A stretch of 64,000 nucleotides of DNA, from NCBI GenBank assembly GCA_028285755.1, contig JANQOQ010000008.1, positions 961,399 through 1,025,398 on the forward strand, given 5' to 3'. Position 1 is the first letter of the stretch, and each line of letters opens with the position of its first letter. The notes beneath the pieces are model-generated. The model saw nothing but the letters and a program-made list of their open reading frames with translations. It did not search any database and was not told where the DNA came from. The DNA is from Puniceicoccaceae bacterium (GTDB lineage Bacteria > Verrucomicrobiota > Verrucomicrobiia > Opitutales > JAFGAQ01). Position numbers and translations under genes: made by a program. Shown piece by piece: positions 7,601 to 17,567 of this stretch.

Positions 7601-10120
7601 ATGAGTTTATCGCCCGCAAAACACTATTACAGCCGAACATCCGTAGAAGCATGGTTTCGTTTTTTATCACAGGACTGGGAGCGCCATTTTACAGAGCAAC
7701 AGTTGAAAAAAGGGCGACAGATCTACCTCAGCAATGGGATTCGCGAGCTTGAATTATCCAATGAGGATGCGATCGTGCATTGTGAGCTCAACGAAAAGCC
7801 CTATTACTCGGTAATCACCTGGGATAAGCAAGTGCCATCGATACGCTCTTCCAGTCGGATGGCTGAGCGGGCAAGATCCATAGCAGTAGCCGGTATCTAC
7901 CAAATAGAGGAACTGATCGCAGACCAAATCACCGATTTAGCACTTGAGGAGTTTGCGGATGATATGGATGCAGATGAAGCGTTGGGTGAAGAGGTTGAAG
8001 AGGATACAGACTCTGAAGTGGGCCGCACCCGATCCCGACCCATGATTTTAACTTTTTCTGGATCTGAGCGGGGCCTGAGCTTTAAAGCAACTTGGTTGAA
8101 TGGCGATAACTCCAAAGAATCCGCCCTGGATTTTGCCAGTAGTAGTAAACGAACGCCTCTTACCGAGTCCGAAAGTGAAGACCTTATCAGGCTTACAAGC
8201 ATGGCGCGCAAGGCAGGCTTCACTTTGGATAAGGAAAATCAGTGTTTTCTGATGTCGGATATTGGTCGTTTTTTACCGTTTCTGAGTCATGTTTTACCCA
8301 AATGGAAATCGCACTTTACCATTGTGCGGGAGACTGAAGTAAAGCGGTTGATGCAGGGCATACAGTCCATTGAGTTGGAAGCGCATGTTGAAGAATCAAA
8401 GGAAGAAGGCGAAGCCGGCAAATTTTCCATAGAATGGACTTATCAGGCGGAAGGCAGAAAACTCACTGAAAAGGAAGCAACAAAACTGACCAAGAGGCTT
8501 GGGCAGCCGATCTTCCTACCCGAGCAGGGAATCGTGCAGCTTACAGATTCCCAAGTGGATTTGTTGGGTAAATGGGTGGAATTTAAGAAAGAGACCAACC
8601 AGAGGAATCTTGATAAGTACATGATCCTTTCTCTTTTTGGTGAAGGAGAATATACACTTAAACTATCCCGGAATCTGGTTTCGTGGCGCAATCGTCTGTT
8701 TTCGGAGCCTAAACTACATGCGAGCGCTTTTGATTTCTTGAGGGTTTATCAGGGCAAGGGGATTGACTGGATGGTGCATGTTCTGAATGAAGGCTGCCAT
8801 TGCCTGCTTGCAGACGAGATGGGGCTCGGTAAAACCGTTCAGGTCCTTGCGGTCATTTCGCTAAGCAAGAAACGTAGTAAAAAACCAGCCGTTGTATTTT
8901 GCCCGGCCAGTGTAATTCCGGTATGGAAATCGGAAATCTCGAAGTTTTTCCCGGAGCTTACCTATTTTCACTTTACCGGTCCCAAATGCATGCAGCAAAA
9001 AACGCTGGAACCCTTTGATGTTTTACTTTGCAGTTACACGCAGCTAAGGCGCAATGTGGAAATATTGAAAGAGCTGGAGTATGCTTTGTGCATTCTGGAT
9101 GAAGCTCAGGTGATTAAAAATCCGGATACAAAAGTCTCGCGTGCCAGCTTCCAGATTAATGCCGAAAAACGCCTGGCAGTAACCGGAACCCCGATTGAAA
9201 ATCATTATAAGGACATTTGGTCTATCTTTTACTTCCTGATGCCCGGGCTCTTAGGAAATCGTACGAAATTCGAAACTACCCTCGAAGCGGCGGGTGAGGG
9301 CTTCTATGAAAGACTTAAAAACCAACTCGCGCCCTTTATTTTGCGCAGAACCAAGGAGGAGGTCATATCCGAGCTGCCCGAAAAGAATGAGATGCAGCTC
9401 AATTGCAGCATGACCGAGCTACAACGCAAAGAGTACAGCCGTATCCTCACTGAAGGGCTCAAGAAAATCGGAGATGAATTTGAAGGCGGTACCGTACAGA
9501 AGCGATCCTTTAGTTTCTTTGCATTACTCACCCGTTTAAGGCAGGTATGCTGCGATCCCGGCTTATTGCCGTGGATGGACTCTGAGCCCATGAAAAGTGC
9601 CAAAATCCAGCTCATGGTGGAAAAGCTGGCTGATATTTTTGAATCCGGGCATAAGGTCGTGATATTCAGTCAGTTCGTTGGGCTTATAGAGCGGCTTAAG
9701 GAAGTCTTTGATGAGGAATTCCCTCAATTAAACTTATATACGCTTACGGGTAAAACGGTAGATAGGGAAAAGCCAGTGAAGGCATTCCAAACCGTGCAAA
9801 GTCCGGCAGTCATTCTGGTTAGCCTGAAAGCAGGTGGGACGGGCATAACACTCCATGCTGCGGATTACGTATTCTTAATGGATCCCTGGTGGAACCCATC
9901 GGTTGAAAATCAAGCAATTGATCGCGTGCATCGATTGGGGCAGGAGAAACCAGTTTTCGTATATCGGGTGATTACCGCAGGCACTATAGAAGAGCGGGTG
10001 CAGGCCCTCCAACAAGAAAAACGGGATATGTTCAAGCATCTCATTGAAGACTTAAGAGACGTTAGCGATTTTAAAGAGCATATGAATACGCTTACGGATT
10101 TGCTGAGTTTGCAGAACTAA
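7601..10120 (+). CDS. SNF2/Rad54-family DNA-translocase ATPase
   Basis: 839 residues. The C-terminal about 450 form a SNF2 ATPase: Walker A LADEMGLGKT (DEMGLGKT at 405-412), DEAQ box at 500-503, ITGTPIEN-type motif III (VTGTPIENH), FSQFVGL, SLKAGGTGITL and DPWWNP...DRVHRLGQ from residue 761. The N-terminal 400 residues resemble the accessory region of bacterial HepA-like SNF2 proteins. Residues 20-75 look like the place of a SWIM domain (KGRQIYL...), but the Cys/His zinc ligands are absent. It contains an acidic stretch at 128-145. Such proteins remodel protein-DNA or RNA polymerase complexes; the exact partner is unknown. Monocistronic by spacing. Confidence 0.9.
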   Translation: MSLSPAKHYYSRTSVEAWFRFLSQDWERHFTEQQLKKGRQIYLSNGIRELELSNEDAIVHCELNEKPYYSVITWDKQVPSIRSSSRMAERARSIAVAGIYQIEELIADQITDLALEEFADDMDADEALGEEVEEDTDSEVGRTRSRPMILTFSGSERGLSFKATWLNGDNSKESALDFASSSKRTPLTESESEDLIRLTSMARKAGFTLDKENQCFLMSDIGRFLPFLSHVLPKWKSHFTIVRETEVKRLMQGIQSIELEAHVEESKEEGEAGKFSIEWTYQAEGRKLTEKEATKLTKRLGQPIFLPEQGIVQLTDSQVDLLGKWVEFKKETNQRNLDKYMILSLFGEGEYTLKLSRNLVSWRNRLFSEPKLHASAFDFLRVYQGKGIDWMVHVLNEGCHCLLADEMGLGKTVQVLAVISLSKKRSKKPAVVFCPASVIPVWKSEISKFFPELTYFHFTGPKCMQQKTLEPFDVLLCSYTQLRRNVEILKELEYALCILDEAQVIKNPDTKVSRASFQINAEKRLAVTGTPIENHYKDIWSIFYFLMPGLLGNRTKFETTLEAAGEGFYERLKNQLAPFILRRTKEEVISELPEKNEMQLNCSMTELQRKEYSRILTEGLKKIGDEFEGGTVQKRSFSFFALLTRLRQVCCDPGLLPWMDSEPMKSAKIQLMVEKLADIFESGHKVVIFSQFVGLIERLKEVFDEEFPQLNLYTLTGKTVDREKPVKAFQTVQSPAVILVSLKAGGTGITLHAADYVFLMDPWWNPSVENQAIDRVHRLGQEKPVFVYRVITAGTIEERVQALQQEKRDMFKHLIEDLRDVSDFKEHMNTLTDLLSLQN

Positions 10121-10208
10121 TAGGCGACTTACGCGTTACAGTTATTTAACAATATTTGGTTCGTTATCGCTCAATTTAGCCTCTAGTTCTTACATTTTTA
10201 ATTAATGG

Positions 10209-11183
10209 ATGACTTACCTATTACAGAGAGTTACACGGTTGGTTGGATGCTTCGTATTCAGCCTGATTTTTTGTAATATAGTGAGAGCAAATGAGGTTAA
10301 TTCAGAATTACCTCAATACGAGCCTGTAAGTGGGATCACTGGCAGTCTGAATTCCGTAGGATCTGATACTTTGAATAATTTAATGACTCTATGGGCGCAG
10401 GCATTTAAGAGATATTATCCGAATGTGATCATCCAGATAGAAGGCAAAGGATCCTCAACGGCACCTCCGGCATTAATTGAGGGGACGGCGCAAATAGGCC
10501 TCATGAGTAGGGATTTGAAGTCTACTGAAATCATTTCGTTTGAATCCCGCTATCAGTATAAACCCTTTAAAGTTATAGTGGCACTCGATGCATTAGCATT
10601 GTGGGTTCATAAGGATAATCCAATCGATAAGATCGATTTCTCTCAAATCGATGCAATTTTTTCAAATACTCAACGAAGGGGGGGTAAATCCGTAGAAAGA
10701 TGGGGGGAATTAGACCTAACAGGTGAATGGCAAAGCCGAAAACTGAGCCTCTACGGAAGAAACAGTGCGAGTGGTACCTATGGTTTCTTTAAATCAGTGG
10801 TTTTGCTCAATGGGGATTTTCGTGCGTCTGTAAAACAACAACCAGGATCCTCCGGAGTTGTTCAAAGCGTTGGCTCTGACCGCTATGGCATTGGTTATTC
10901 CGGCATTGGTTATTATACATCCGAAGTGAAGGCGCTGGATGTGAGCGTGGATGGAGTGAATTATTTTGCTCCCACCCGTGAAAATAGTATTTCGGGGGAT
11001 TATCCATTGGGCCGGTTCCTCTACGTATTTGTAAATCGAACACCGAATCGCCCCTTGAATCGCCTCACATCAGAGTTTATTCGCTTTGTACTTTCGCAGG
11101 AAGGTCAGCAGATAGTGCAACGAGATGGATATTTTAAATTACCCAAGTTTGTAGTGGACGATATGCTCACGAAACTTGAATAA
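10209..11183 (+). CDS. pstS: Phosphate ABC transporter substrate-binding protein PstS
   Basis: 324 residues with an N-terminal signal peptide cleaved near IVRA-NEV. The PBP fold has the phosphate-binding segments GSDTLNNL (residues about 51-58), GKGSSTAPPALI with the SST loop, MSRDLK, and GRNSASGTYGFF. These match PstS-type periplasmic phosphate receptors. It delivers phosphate to the PstCAB transporter. An ATG 4 bp upstream (10205) is in another frame, so 10209 is the start. First gene of a five-gene operon pstS-pstC-pstA-pstB-phoU; no phoBR genes are in the window. Confidence 0.95.
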   Translation: MTYLLQRVTRLVGCFVFSLIFCNIVRANEVNSELPQYEPVSGITGSLNSVGSDTLNNLMTLWAQAFKRYYPNVIIQIEGKGSSTAPPALIEGTAQIGLMSRDLKSTEIISFESRYQYKPFKVIVALDALALWVHKDNPIDKIDFSQIDAIFSNTQRRGGKSVERWGELDLTGEWQSRKLSLYGRNSASGTYGFFKSVVLLNGDFRASVKQQPGSSGVVQSVGSDRYGIGYSGIGYYTSEVKALDVSVDGVNYFAPTRENSISGDYPLGRFLYVFVNRTPNRPLNRLTSEFIRFVLSQEGQQIVQRDGYFKLPKFVVDDMLTKLE

Positions 11184-11229
11184 TGGATTTGAACAGTGGT
11201 TGGGTGAAATTATCCGGCCTTAAGATGTG

Positions 11230-13515
11230 ATGAACCAGAAGGCATACCACAGTGAGGAAACAAGAAAGAAGTTTCAAAAGCAGGTCATTCGTTCTAACCA
11301 GATTGCTCATTGGTGCTTTTCTTTGGGGGGATTAACGGTTCTTGCCAGCATTTTTGGTATCTTTATATTTATACTCGTACAAATATTCCCGCTCTTTCAG
11401 CCAGCGAGCGTAAAAAAAGTCACTCAATATAAAGTGACTTCAAAAGACCCAGTTGTCATTGGGGTGGATGAATATAATCAACGTCCATTTGTAGTGGATC
11501 GTTCAGGAATACTTGAACTTTTTAATGGTCAAAATCCTGCTGATGTTTCTTCAAAAATAGATCTTTTGCAATTAGTAGGTTTTGAAGGCAGTTTAGAAGC
11601 TAGTATCTTTTTGGAGGATAAACAAGAGCTCTTATTGGGATCATCGACCGGTGAATTTAGTCTGGTTGAGCTGGGCTTTAGCTCTGAGTTTACCGAAAAT
11701 CAAAGTCGGACTATTTCTGTAAATCCAAATGTAGTGTTAAGCTATCAGTTAGATGCGGATCAGATTATCGCTTCAGACACTTCTCAATCGTTGGATCGCA
11801 GGGTGCTTGCAAATGTGGTGTCCAAGGGGGGATCGCGTTCTGTTTACGCGATAGAATTCAATAGGGGACGTACGCTTTTTGGCCCTGGAGATTTACGGTT
11901 AAATCGCGTTGTTGACCTGACGCCCTGGATCGATCTCCAGCCGGTGAGTGTAAAAGTAGGTAGTAACAGCTCAGATATACTCGTCTTGGATGATGCTGGT
12001 AATATATCCGTCCTTAATTTGTCCGGGAGTGAAGGTGCTCAACGGGTTCAACTTTGGGTGCCGAGCCCAGAGATTATTCAAGGCAAAATTGTAGATATGC
12101 GTTGGCTACTGGGTCGCTTTTCGCTCATACTGACCGATGATCTCGGTTTCCAGTACCTGGCTTCCAGAGCTTCGGATTCGCAGGGTGAAACCCGATACTC
12201 CATTACAACGGTAACCGGGGATGAAATATCAAATCCGGATTTGTTTTCAACGAACCTGAGAAATCGGGTGTATTTGCGCGGAAATGCAAATGAAGTGGAG
12301 TTACTCTATGCCACAACGTTGCGAAGTCGATGGTCACATAGCCCGGATTATAATGTAATCGATACGGCATTAAGCCCCAGAAATGATGCACTCTATTTGC
12401 TCGATGATGAGCAATGGATGCACCAATACAGTATTTATGATCCTCATCCCGAAGCCGGTTTTAAGTCTTTCTTTGGTAAAATTCGATACGAAGGCCAGGC
12501 AGAGGCCCAGTATACCTGGCAGTCGAGTGGAGCCACGGATGATTTTGAGCCTAAGTTCAGTTTGATGCCCCTGATTTATGGGTCGATGAAGGGTACATTT
12601 TATGCCATTATTTTTTCAGTACCTATCGCAGTGCTTGGCGCCCTCTATACTTCCCAGTTTCTGGCAGATCATTATAAAAAGTATATCAAACCCCTTATGG
12701 AAATCATGGCCTCGCTGCCCTCGGTGGTATTGGGTTTTTTGGGAGCGCTTTGGCTGGCACCGATTATAGAGACACGTATTCCATCAGTGCTTTTGATTAT
12801 CGTATTTATGCCTTTGATTTCGATGTTTTTGGGTATGATCACGTACCAGGTAAATCAAAAATTCAAAATACGCTTTCGTGGAAAAGAGTTTCTGTTTTTA
12901 ATCCCCCTTTTGTTGTTCAGTGCCTATGCGCTCTGGCAACTGGGCCCCACTGTTGAGCGATTGATATTTGTTTATCAGGACCCGGTTACAGGTGAGCGCA
13001 TTGCTGATTTCCGCCTCTGGTGGCCGGAAAACCTGGGGATCGGTTTTGATCAGAGAAATTCCATGGTCGTGGGCTTTATGATGGGCTTTGCGATCATACC
13101 TTTGATTTTCACAATCTCGGAAGATGCCATGTCGAGTGTGCCGACTCACCTGACTTCTGCGTCTTACGCACTCGGGGCCAATCGTTGGCAGACCGCCTGG
13201 AAGATTGTTGTTCCCACTGCATCGGCAGGAGTGTTGTCTGCAGTTATGATCGGGATAGGCAGAGCCATTGGTGAGACGATGATTGTGGTTATGGCAACCG
13301 GCAATACGCCCGTTATGGAATGGGATGTGTTTACAGGTATGCGCACACTGGCTGCAAATTTGGCAGTTGAACTTCCGGAGGCTGCATTGAACAGCACGCT
13401 TTATCGATCCTTGTTCCTGGGTGCTATGGTTCTCTTTTTAATGACCTTCGCTTTAAACACAGTATCCGATATTATTCGGCAGCGCCTGAAACTAAAATAT
13501 AAGTCTACGCTCTGA
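11230..13515 (+). CDS. pstC: Phosphate ABC transporter permease PstC with large periplasmic insertion
   Basis: 761 residues from ATG 11230 (an adjacent GTG at 11227 is possible), against about 300 for classical PstC. One membrane helix (about 28-58) is followed by a periplasmic region of nearly 380 residues, rich in short strands with repeated GS/D turns and resembling a beta-propeller. The permease domain then starts near residue 450. It includes the BPD-TM signature around SYALGANRWQTAWKIVVPTASAGVLSAVMIGIGRAIGETM. The enlarged architecture is shared with PstC of some gammaproteobacteria. The insertion may contact PstS or sense the periplasm; that is inference. Confidence 0.92.
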   Translation: MNQKAYHSEETRKKFQKQVIRSNQIAHWCFSLGGLTVLASIFGIFIFILVQIFPLFQPASVKKVTQYKVTSKDPVVIGVDEYNQRPFVVDRSGILELFNGQNPADVSSKIDLLQLVGFEGSLEASIFLEDKQELLLGSSTGEFSLVELGFSSEFTENQSRTISVNPNVVLSYQLDADQIIASDTSQSLDRRVLANVVSKGGSRSVYAIEFNRGRTLFGPGDLRLNRVVDLTPWIDLQPVSVKVGSNSSDILVLDDAGNISVLNLSGSEGAQRVQLWVPSPEIIQGKIVDMRWLLGRFSLILTDDLGFQYLASRASDSQGETRYSITTVTGDEISNPDLFSTNLRNRVYLRGNANEVELLYATTLRSRWSHSPDYNVIDTALSPRNDALYLLDDEQWMHQYSIYDPHPEAGFKSFFGKIRYEGQAEAQYTWQSSGATDDFEPKFSLMPLIYGSMKGTFYAIIFSVPIAVLGALYTSQFLADHYKKYIKPLMEIMASLPSVVLGFLGALWLAPIIETRIPSVLLIIVFMPLISMFLGMITYQVNQKFKIRFRGKEFLFLIPLLLFSAYALWQLGPTVERLIFVYQDPVTGERIADFRLWWPENLGIGFDQRNSMVVGFMMGFAIIPLIFTISEDAMSSVPTHLTSASYALGANRWQTAWKIVVPTASAGVLSAVMIGIGRAIGETMIVVMATGNTPVMEWDVFTGMRTLAANLAVELPEAALNSTLYRSLFLGAMVLFLMTFALNTVSDIIRQRLKLKYKSTL

Positions 13516-13522
13516 TTTTGGC

Positions 13523-15202
13523 ATGAATAGTTGGTATAAGAAGTTGCTTTCGGATCAGGGTGAAAAATTTGTCTGGCTTTCTGCTATGGGCCTGACGGTT
13601 GGAATTATTATGATTACCAGCCTTATTGTGCTGGTTTTAGTACGTGGGTTAACCGTATTTTGGCCGAAAGATATCACATATTTTGAGTTTACAGCGGACT
13701 ATGATAATTGGCAGCGGGGGGATATTCTGGCAGGCATCGTGGCAGATCGAGAAACGGATGTTCACCATTCCATACAGAGTGATGCAGCAGCAGACACTGA
13801 ATTAAAACTCTATATAGCGAACCGTATTTACAACAATTCCCAGTTTATCTGGGTGCCGGAAAATGCCGTCAGAATGATCAGTAAGCCCGATAACATATTC
13901 TCGGTGCATACTTTGGATATGGGTGAACTCTTTGTAAAGCCCCTCAAGCTCGTTTATAATAATGGAACAGAGGTGCTTAGCAATAGTCCGGGGTTTCAAA
14001 AGCAACTGTCTCAAAGTCTTCGTGAAAACAATGCGTTGAGAGAAGAGATCAGCCGTATTGAGAGAGGAGCGCTATCCCGGATTAATAAGGAGTTGTTGGA
14101 TATTCAGCTAGAGTTGAGGCGGCTGGAGCTTGATCAGGATTTCAGTGAGGCTGAAATTGAAAGAATACGAAGTGAACTTTCGGAGCGGTTAATACTGGCA
14201 AATCAGCAAAATGAACGTATTCAGCAGCAAATATTGGAGCTGCGAGAGTCTCTGAACCGTATTCGCTTTGAATTTGAAGTTCAGCATGATCGGCAAGATA
14301 GTATTTCTCTGGGTGATATAGTCCAGATATACAACCCGAATCGGATGAACCCGGTTCAAAAGCTGGGTGTATTTATAGTCAGTTTATGGGACTTTTTAAG
14401 TGAGTTTCCCCGTGCTGCTAATATGGAGGGAGGTATATTCCCAACTATTGTCGGAACCTTTGTGATGACTGTCCTGATGAGTATACTGGTAACTCCCGTT
14501 GGGGTAATGGCTGCTGTTTATTTGCATGAATATGCCCGCAACAATCTATTTTTTCGTTTGATCCGCACTTCTGTAAGTAATCTTGCCGGAGTACCTTCTA
14601 TCGTATTTGGGGTGTTCGGATTATCCTTTTTTGTTTATTTCCTCGGAGGGGGCATCGATAACATATTTTTTCAGGATAAAGCCGCCTTGAATATCCCCAC
14701 ATTTGGTACCGGCGGGATTTTATGGGCCTCATTCACATTGGCATTGATGACCACTCCAGTAGTTATTGTTGCAACTGAGGAGGCATTGAGCTCAGTGCCT
14801 TCAGGTATTAAAGAGGCGTCTGCCGCGTGTGGAGCATCCAAATGGCAGACCATTCGCAAAATATTGCTCCCGGCAGCGCGCCCGGGCATACTCACGGGTC
14901 TTATACTGGCGACTGCAAGAGGTGCTGGAGAGGTGGCCCCTTTAATGTTTGTCGGGGTTATTAAATTGGCTCCGAGCCTACCTATAGATGGTGAATTCCC
15001 TTTTGTGCATTTGGATCGCAAGTTTATGCATATGGGATTTCATATTTTTGATTTGGCCTTTCAATCACCTGATTCTGAAGCCGCCCTTCCCATGGCTTTT
15101 GCGACCACTCTATTGCTGTTACTCTTAGTGATCCTTATGAATTTTGTGGCTATCTTGTTCCGAAACCGTTTACGTCATGCCTACGATCAGGACACTTTTT
15201 AA
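13523..15202 (+). CDS. pstA: Phosphate ABC transporter permease PstA with coiled-coil insertion
   Basis: 559 residues, about twice the length of E. coli PstA. A first membrane helix at 20-42 is followed by a periplasmic insert to about residue 290. Within it, residues 160-252 form a strongly predicted coiled coil, with heptads rich in Glu, Leu, Arg and Gln. The permease half follows, with the conserved segment [38 protein letters not shown] and [10 protein letters not shown]. It starts 7 bp after pstC. The extended insertions of PstC and PstA are both in the periplasmic loop after the first helix, so they may pair with each other. Confidence 0.93.
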   Translation: MNSWYKKLLSDQGEKFVWLSAMGLTVGIIMITSLIVLVLVRGLTVFWPKDITYFEFTADYDNWQRGDILAGIVADRETDVHHSIQSDAAADTELKLYIANRIYNNSQFIWVPENAVRMISKPDNIFSVHTLDMGELFVKPLKLVYNNGTEVLSNSPGFQKQLSQSLRENNALREEISRIERGALSRINKELLDIQLELRRLELDQDFSEAEIERIRSELSERLILANQQNERIQQQILELRESLNRIRFEFEVQHDRQDSISLGDIVQIYNPNRMNPVQKLGVFIVSLWDFLSEFPRAANMEGGIFPTIVGTFVMTVLMSILVTPVGVMAAVYLHEYARNNLFFRLIRTSVSNLAGVPSIVFGVFGLSFFVYFLGGGIDNIFFQDKAALNIPTFGTGGILWASFTLALMTTPVVIVATEEALSSVPSGIKEASAACGASKWQTIRKILLPAARPGILTGLILATARGAGEVAPLMFVGVIKLAPSLPIDGEFPFVHLDRKFMHMGFHIFDLAFQSPDSEAALPMAFATTLLLLLLVILMNFVAILFRNRLRHAYDQDTF

Positions 15203-15213
15203 TAATACCGAAT

Positions 15214-16032
15214 ATGCCTATTGAAAGTCAGCCCATAGAAAATATTCTAAATCGTGCAGAAGACACGTATGAGGAAAAGGCCACTCAGATTGAGATTGAG
15301 AATCTTAGCTTTTGGTACGGCAGTAACAAAGTGTTGCACCATTTAAACCTGTCCATTCCCGAGAAAACGGTTACTGCGTTTATTGGCCCATCCGGTTGCG
15401 GCAAGTCGACTCTGCTACGGTGTATGAATCGCATGAATGACATGATTGAGAATTCGCGTTATGAGGGCAGTATAAAGGTAATGGGGCAGGATATCTTTGA
15501 TCCCAAGTTACATGTGATCGAATTACGCAAGCGGGTAGGTATGGTGTTTCAAAAATCGAATCCTTTCCCGAAATCGATTTATGAAAATGTGATTTACGGT
15601 CTCAAAATTGCCGGACTGGGTGAAAAGAGTGCATTGGATGAGGTTGCTGAAAGGAGTTTAAGAAATGCTGCTCTTTGGGATGAGGTAAAAGACCGTTTGC
15701 ACGAAAGTGCCTTTACGCTTTCGGGGGGGCAGATGCAGCGCTTATGTATAGCAAGAGCCCTGGCGATCGAGCCGGATATAATACTCATGGACGAACCGTG
15801 CTCATCACTCGATCCGATTGCCACGGCCAATATCGAAGAGCTGATTTATCAATTAAAAAGTCGATATACCATTATAATCGTTACTCATAATATGCAGCAG
15901 GCCGCGCGTGTTTCTGACAAGACTGCGTTTTTTTATTTGGGTGAATTGATTGAATATGATCTAACTGAAAACATCTTTATGAAACCGAAGGACGAGAAAA
16001 CCGAGGATTACGTTTCCGGCCGCTTCGGCTAG
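15214..16032 (+). CDS. pstB: Phosphate ABC transporter ATP-binding protein PstB
   Basis: 272 residues, standard PstB length. Walker [10 protein letters not shown] at 58-66, Q-loop region [19 protein letters not shown] signature LSGGQMQRL at about 169-177 and Walker [12 protein letters not shown] near 191. The segment [17 protein letters not shown] and the FPKSI motif are typical of PstB. It powers high-affinity phosphate uptake from the cytoplasmic face. It starts 11 bp after pstA. Confidence 0.97.
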   Translation: MPIESQPIENILNRAEDTYEEKATQIEIENLSFWYGSNKVLHHLNLSIPEKTVTAFIGPSGCGKSTLLRCMNRMNDMIENSRYEGSIKVMGQDIFDPKLHVIELRKRVGMVFQKSNPFPKSIYENVIYGLKIAGLGEKSALDEVAERSLRNAALWDEVKDRLHESAFTLSGGQMQRLCIARALAIEPDIILMDEPCSSLDPIATANIEELIYQLKSRYTIIIVTHNMQQAARVSDKTAFFYLGELIEYDLTENIFMKPKDEKTEDYVSGRFG

Positions 16033-16064
16033 AATCCTAGGATTTCTATTCCAACCTTGCATAC

Positions 16065-16739
16065 ATGAACCGACATTTCCATTCAGAGCTAGAGGATTTA
16101 AAGGCACGTCTCATTGTGATGGGTGAACGTGCGCTTGAGATTTTGGATACTTCGGTAAACGGACTGTTACAGCAGGATATACAGCTATGTGAAGCTGCCA
16201 TTGCAATGGACGATGAAATCGATAACCTTGAAGTAGAAATCGATAAGGAAGCCATGCGCTACCTTACATTGAGATCGCCCGTGGCCAGTGATTTGAGGTT
16301 AATAAAGGTTTCCATCAAGACCGGCATTAATTTTGAACGAATCGGTGATGAATCTACAAGCATCGCTAAGCGTACGCGCAAAATGCTGGCAGCTGGCCCA
16401 ATAACCCTGGACTTGCTGAACTTGGAGCAGATGAGTACTTATACCAAAGAGATGCTCAGTGCGGCACTGGATCTATTCATTTCTCCAGACCTGGATAAGG
16501 CTATCGCTCTTTGTCAGAGGGATAAGTTGGTTGATGAACTCAACCAAAAGAATTTTGACGGTTTTGCCGATCAGGTGGTTAACGATCCTGTGAGTGCTAA
16601 GTTATTGCTCGAGCTATCCCTGATATCAAAAGCACTGGAAAGGGTAGCCGATCATGCTACAAATGTTGCCGAGGAGCTCATTTACCTGATCAAAGGCGAA
16701 GAAATTAAGGGCAAGACGGTAAAATCGATTGTTATTTAA
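16065..16739 (+). CDS. phoU: Phosphate signalling/transport accessory protein PhoU
   Basis: 224 residues, all-helical. It shows the tandem PhoU motifs: DDEIDNLEVEIDKEAMRYL in the first half and a second repeat with ISKALERVADHATNVAEELIYL near the C-terminus. PhoU links the Pst transporter to the PhoR sensor and lowers phosphate uptake in replete cells. Last gene of the pst operon. It ends 10 bp before the convergent batC, with no clear hairpin between. Confidence 0.95.
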   Translation: MNRHFHSELEDLKARLIVMGERALEILDTSVNGLLQQDIQLCEAAIAMDDEIDNLEVEIDKEAMRYLTLRSPVASDLRLIKVSIKTGINFERIGDESTSIAKRTRKMLAAGPITLDLLNLEQMSTYTKEMLSAALDLFISPDLDKAIALCQRDKLVDELNQKNFDGFADQVVNDPVSAKLLLELSLISKALERVADHATNVAEELIYLIKGEEIKGKTVKSIVI

Positions 16740-16749
16740 TGGTTGTGAG

Positions 16750-17565
16750 TCACCAATCGGGTTGATCTGAGTCATCCTGCTCCCACCCGATACTATCAGG
16801 GAATAGGCGTTTTTCCTGATTTTGCAGAGACTGAAGAAAAATGAGTGCCTCTTCTTTGGATATGGAGGGTGTAGTTGAGGTATCCATGGATGTTGAAGGC
16901 GTTGTGCCGGCAGCCTGCTCATTAGAGCCTTGAGATGCGCTGTCCTGATTTGAGGTTTCAGGATTTTCGTTTGCCCGGTTATCAGAGGAATCTCCATCAT
17001 TGGTACTGGATGAGTCATTCTGACCTTCCGCATTGTCTTCGCCATTTTCAGGTTCAGCTTCGTTATTTGAATCGCTATCTTTATTGTGTGTGTCGGTATC
17101 CGTTTGGATTTTATCCAAGAGATTCCTGATTATCTGCAGATTCTCTTCTGTGCTCGAGGAGTCAGGAACAATTTCGAGTGAAATTTCATATTGATCGTAC
17201 GCCGCATTCCAGAGCCGGTAGGCTAAATTGGGCTGAGTTAGAAAAAACGCGCGCCCCCGTTCGAAATAGGTATTCCCCAGGTTGTGGTAGATTTTAGCCT
17301 GGATTTCGGGATCGTCCATTTTCAGGTTCAATGCTTCTTTAAACGCACTTTCTGCGCTTGCGTAACGGTGCGTGCGATAGAATGCGACTCCCAGGTTGTA
17401 GTGTAGTCTTGGGTTATTCGGCTCTTCAGTCAGAATGTGTTCTAACTCAATAATCGCTTCGTCCCATTTTTCGGTTTCCAGTAGACTGAATACCTGGGCT
17501 TCGGAAGCGGAAACCTGCTGCCCGATATTAAGGCTAAGAAGCAAGATAATGGCTGATAGACGCAT
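16750..17565 (-). CDS. batC: TPR protein of the BatABC set (BatC-like)
   Basis: 271 residues. A signal peptide (cleavage near VSA-SEA) is followed by about three tetratricopeptide repeats between residues 20 and 135, with NNPRLHYNLGVAFYRTHRYASAESAFKEAL as a clear unit. Residues about 150-235 are low complexity, rich in Ser, Asn, Asp and Glu, which suggests a flexible linker. The C-terminus EQDDSDQPDW is acidic. It follows batB by 2 bp. In Bacteroides and spirochaetes, Bat proteins are envelope-associated and linked to aerotolerance or stress, but the mechanism is unresolved. Confidence 0.85.
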   Translation of the reverse strand: MRLSAIILLLSLNIGQQVSASEAQVFSLLETEKWDEAIIELEHILTEEPNNPRLHYNLGVAFYRTHRYASAESAFKEALNLKMDDPEIQAKIYHNLGNTYFERGRAFFLTQPNLAYRLWNAAYDQYEISLEIVPDSSSTEENLQIIRNLLDKIQTDTDTHNKDSDSNNEAEPENGEDNAEGQNDSSSTNDGDSSDNRANENPETSNQDSASQGSNEQAAGTTPSTSMDTSTTPSISKEEALIFLQSLQNQEKRLFPDSIGWEQDDSDQPDW

Positions 17566-17567
17566 AG

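Noticed and set aside
10130-10200. PHO box upstream of pstS
   Set aside because: TTACAG...TTAACA spaced 11 bp loosely resembles a Pho repeat, but the match to CTGTCAT is too weak to claim.
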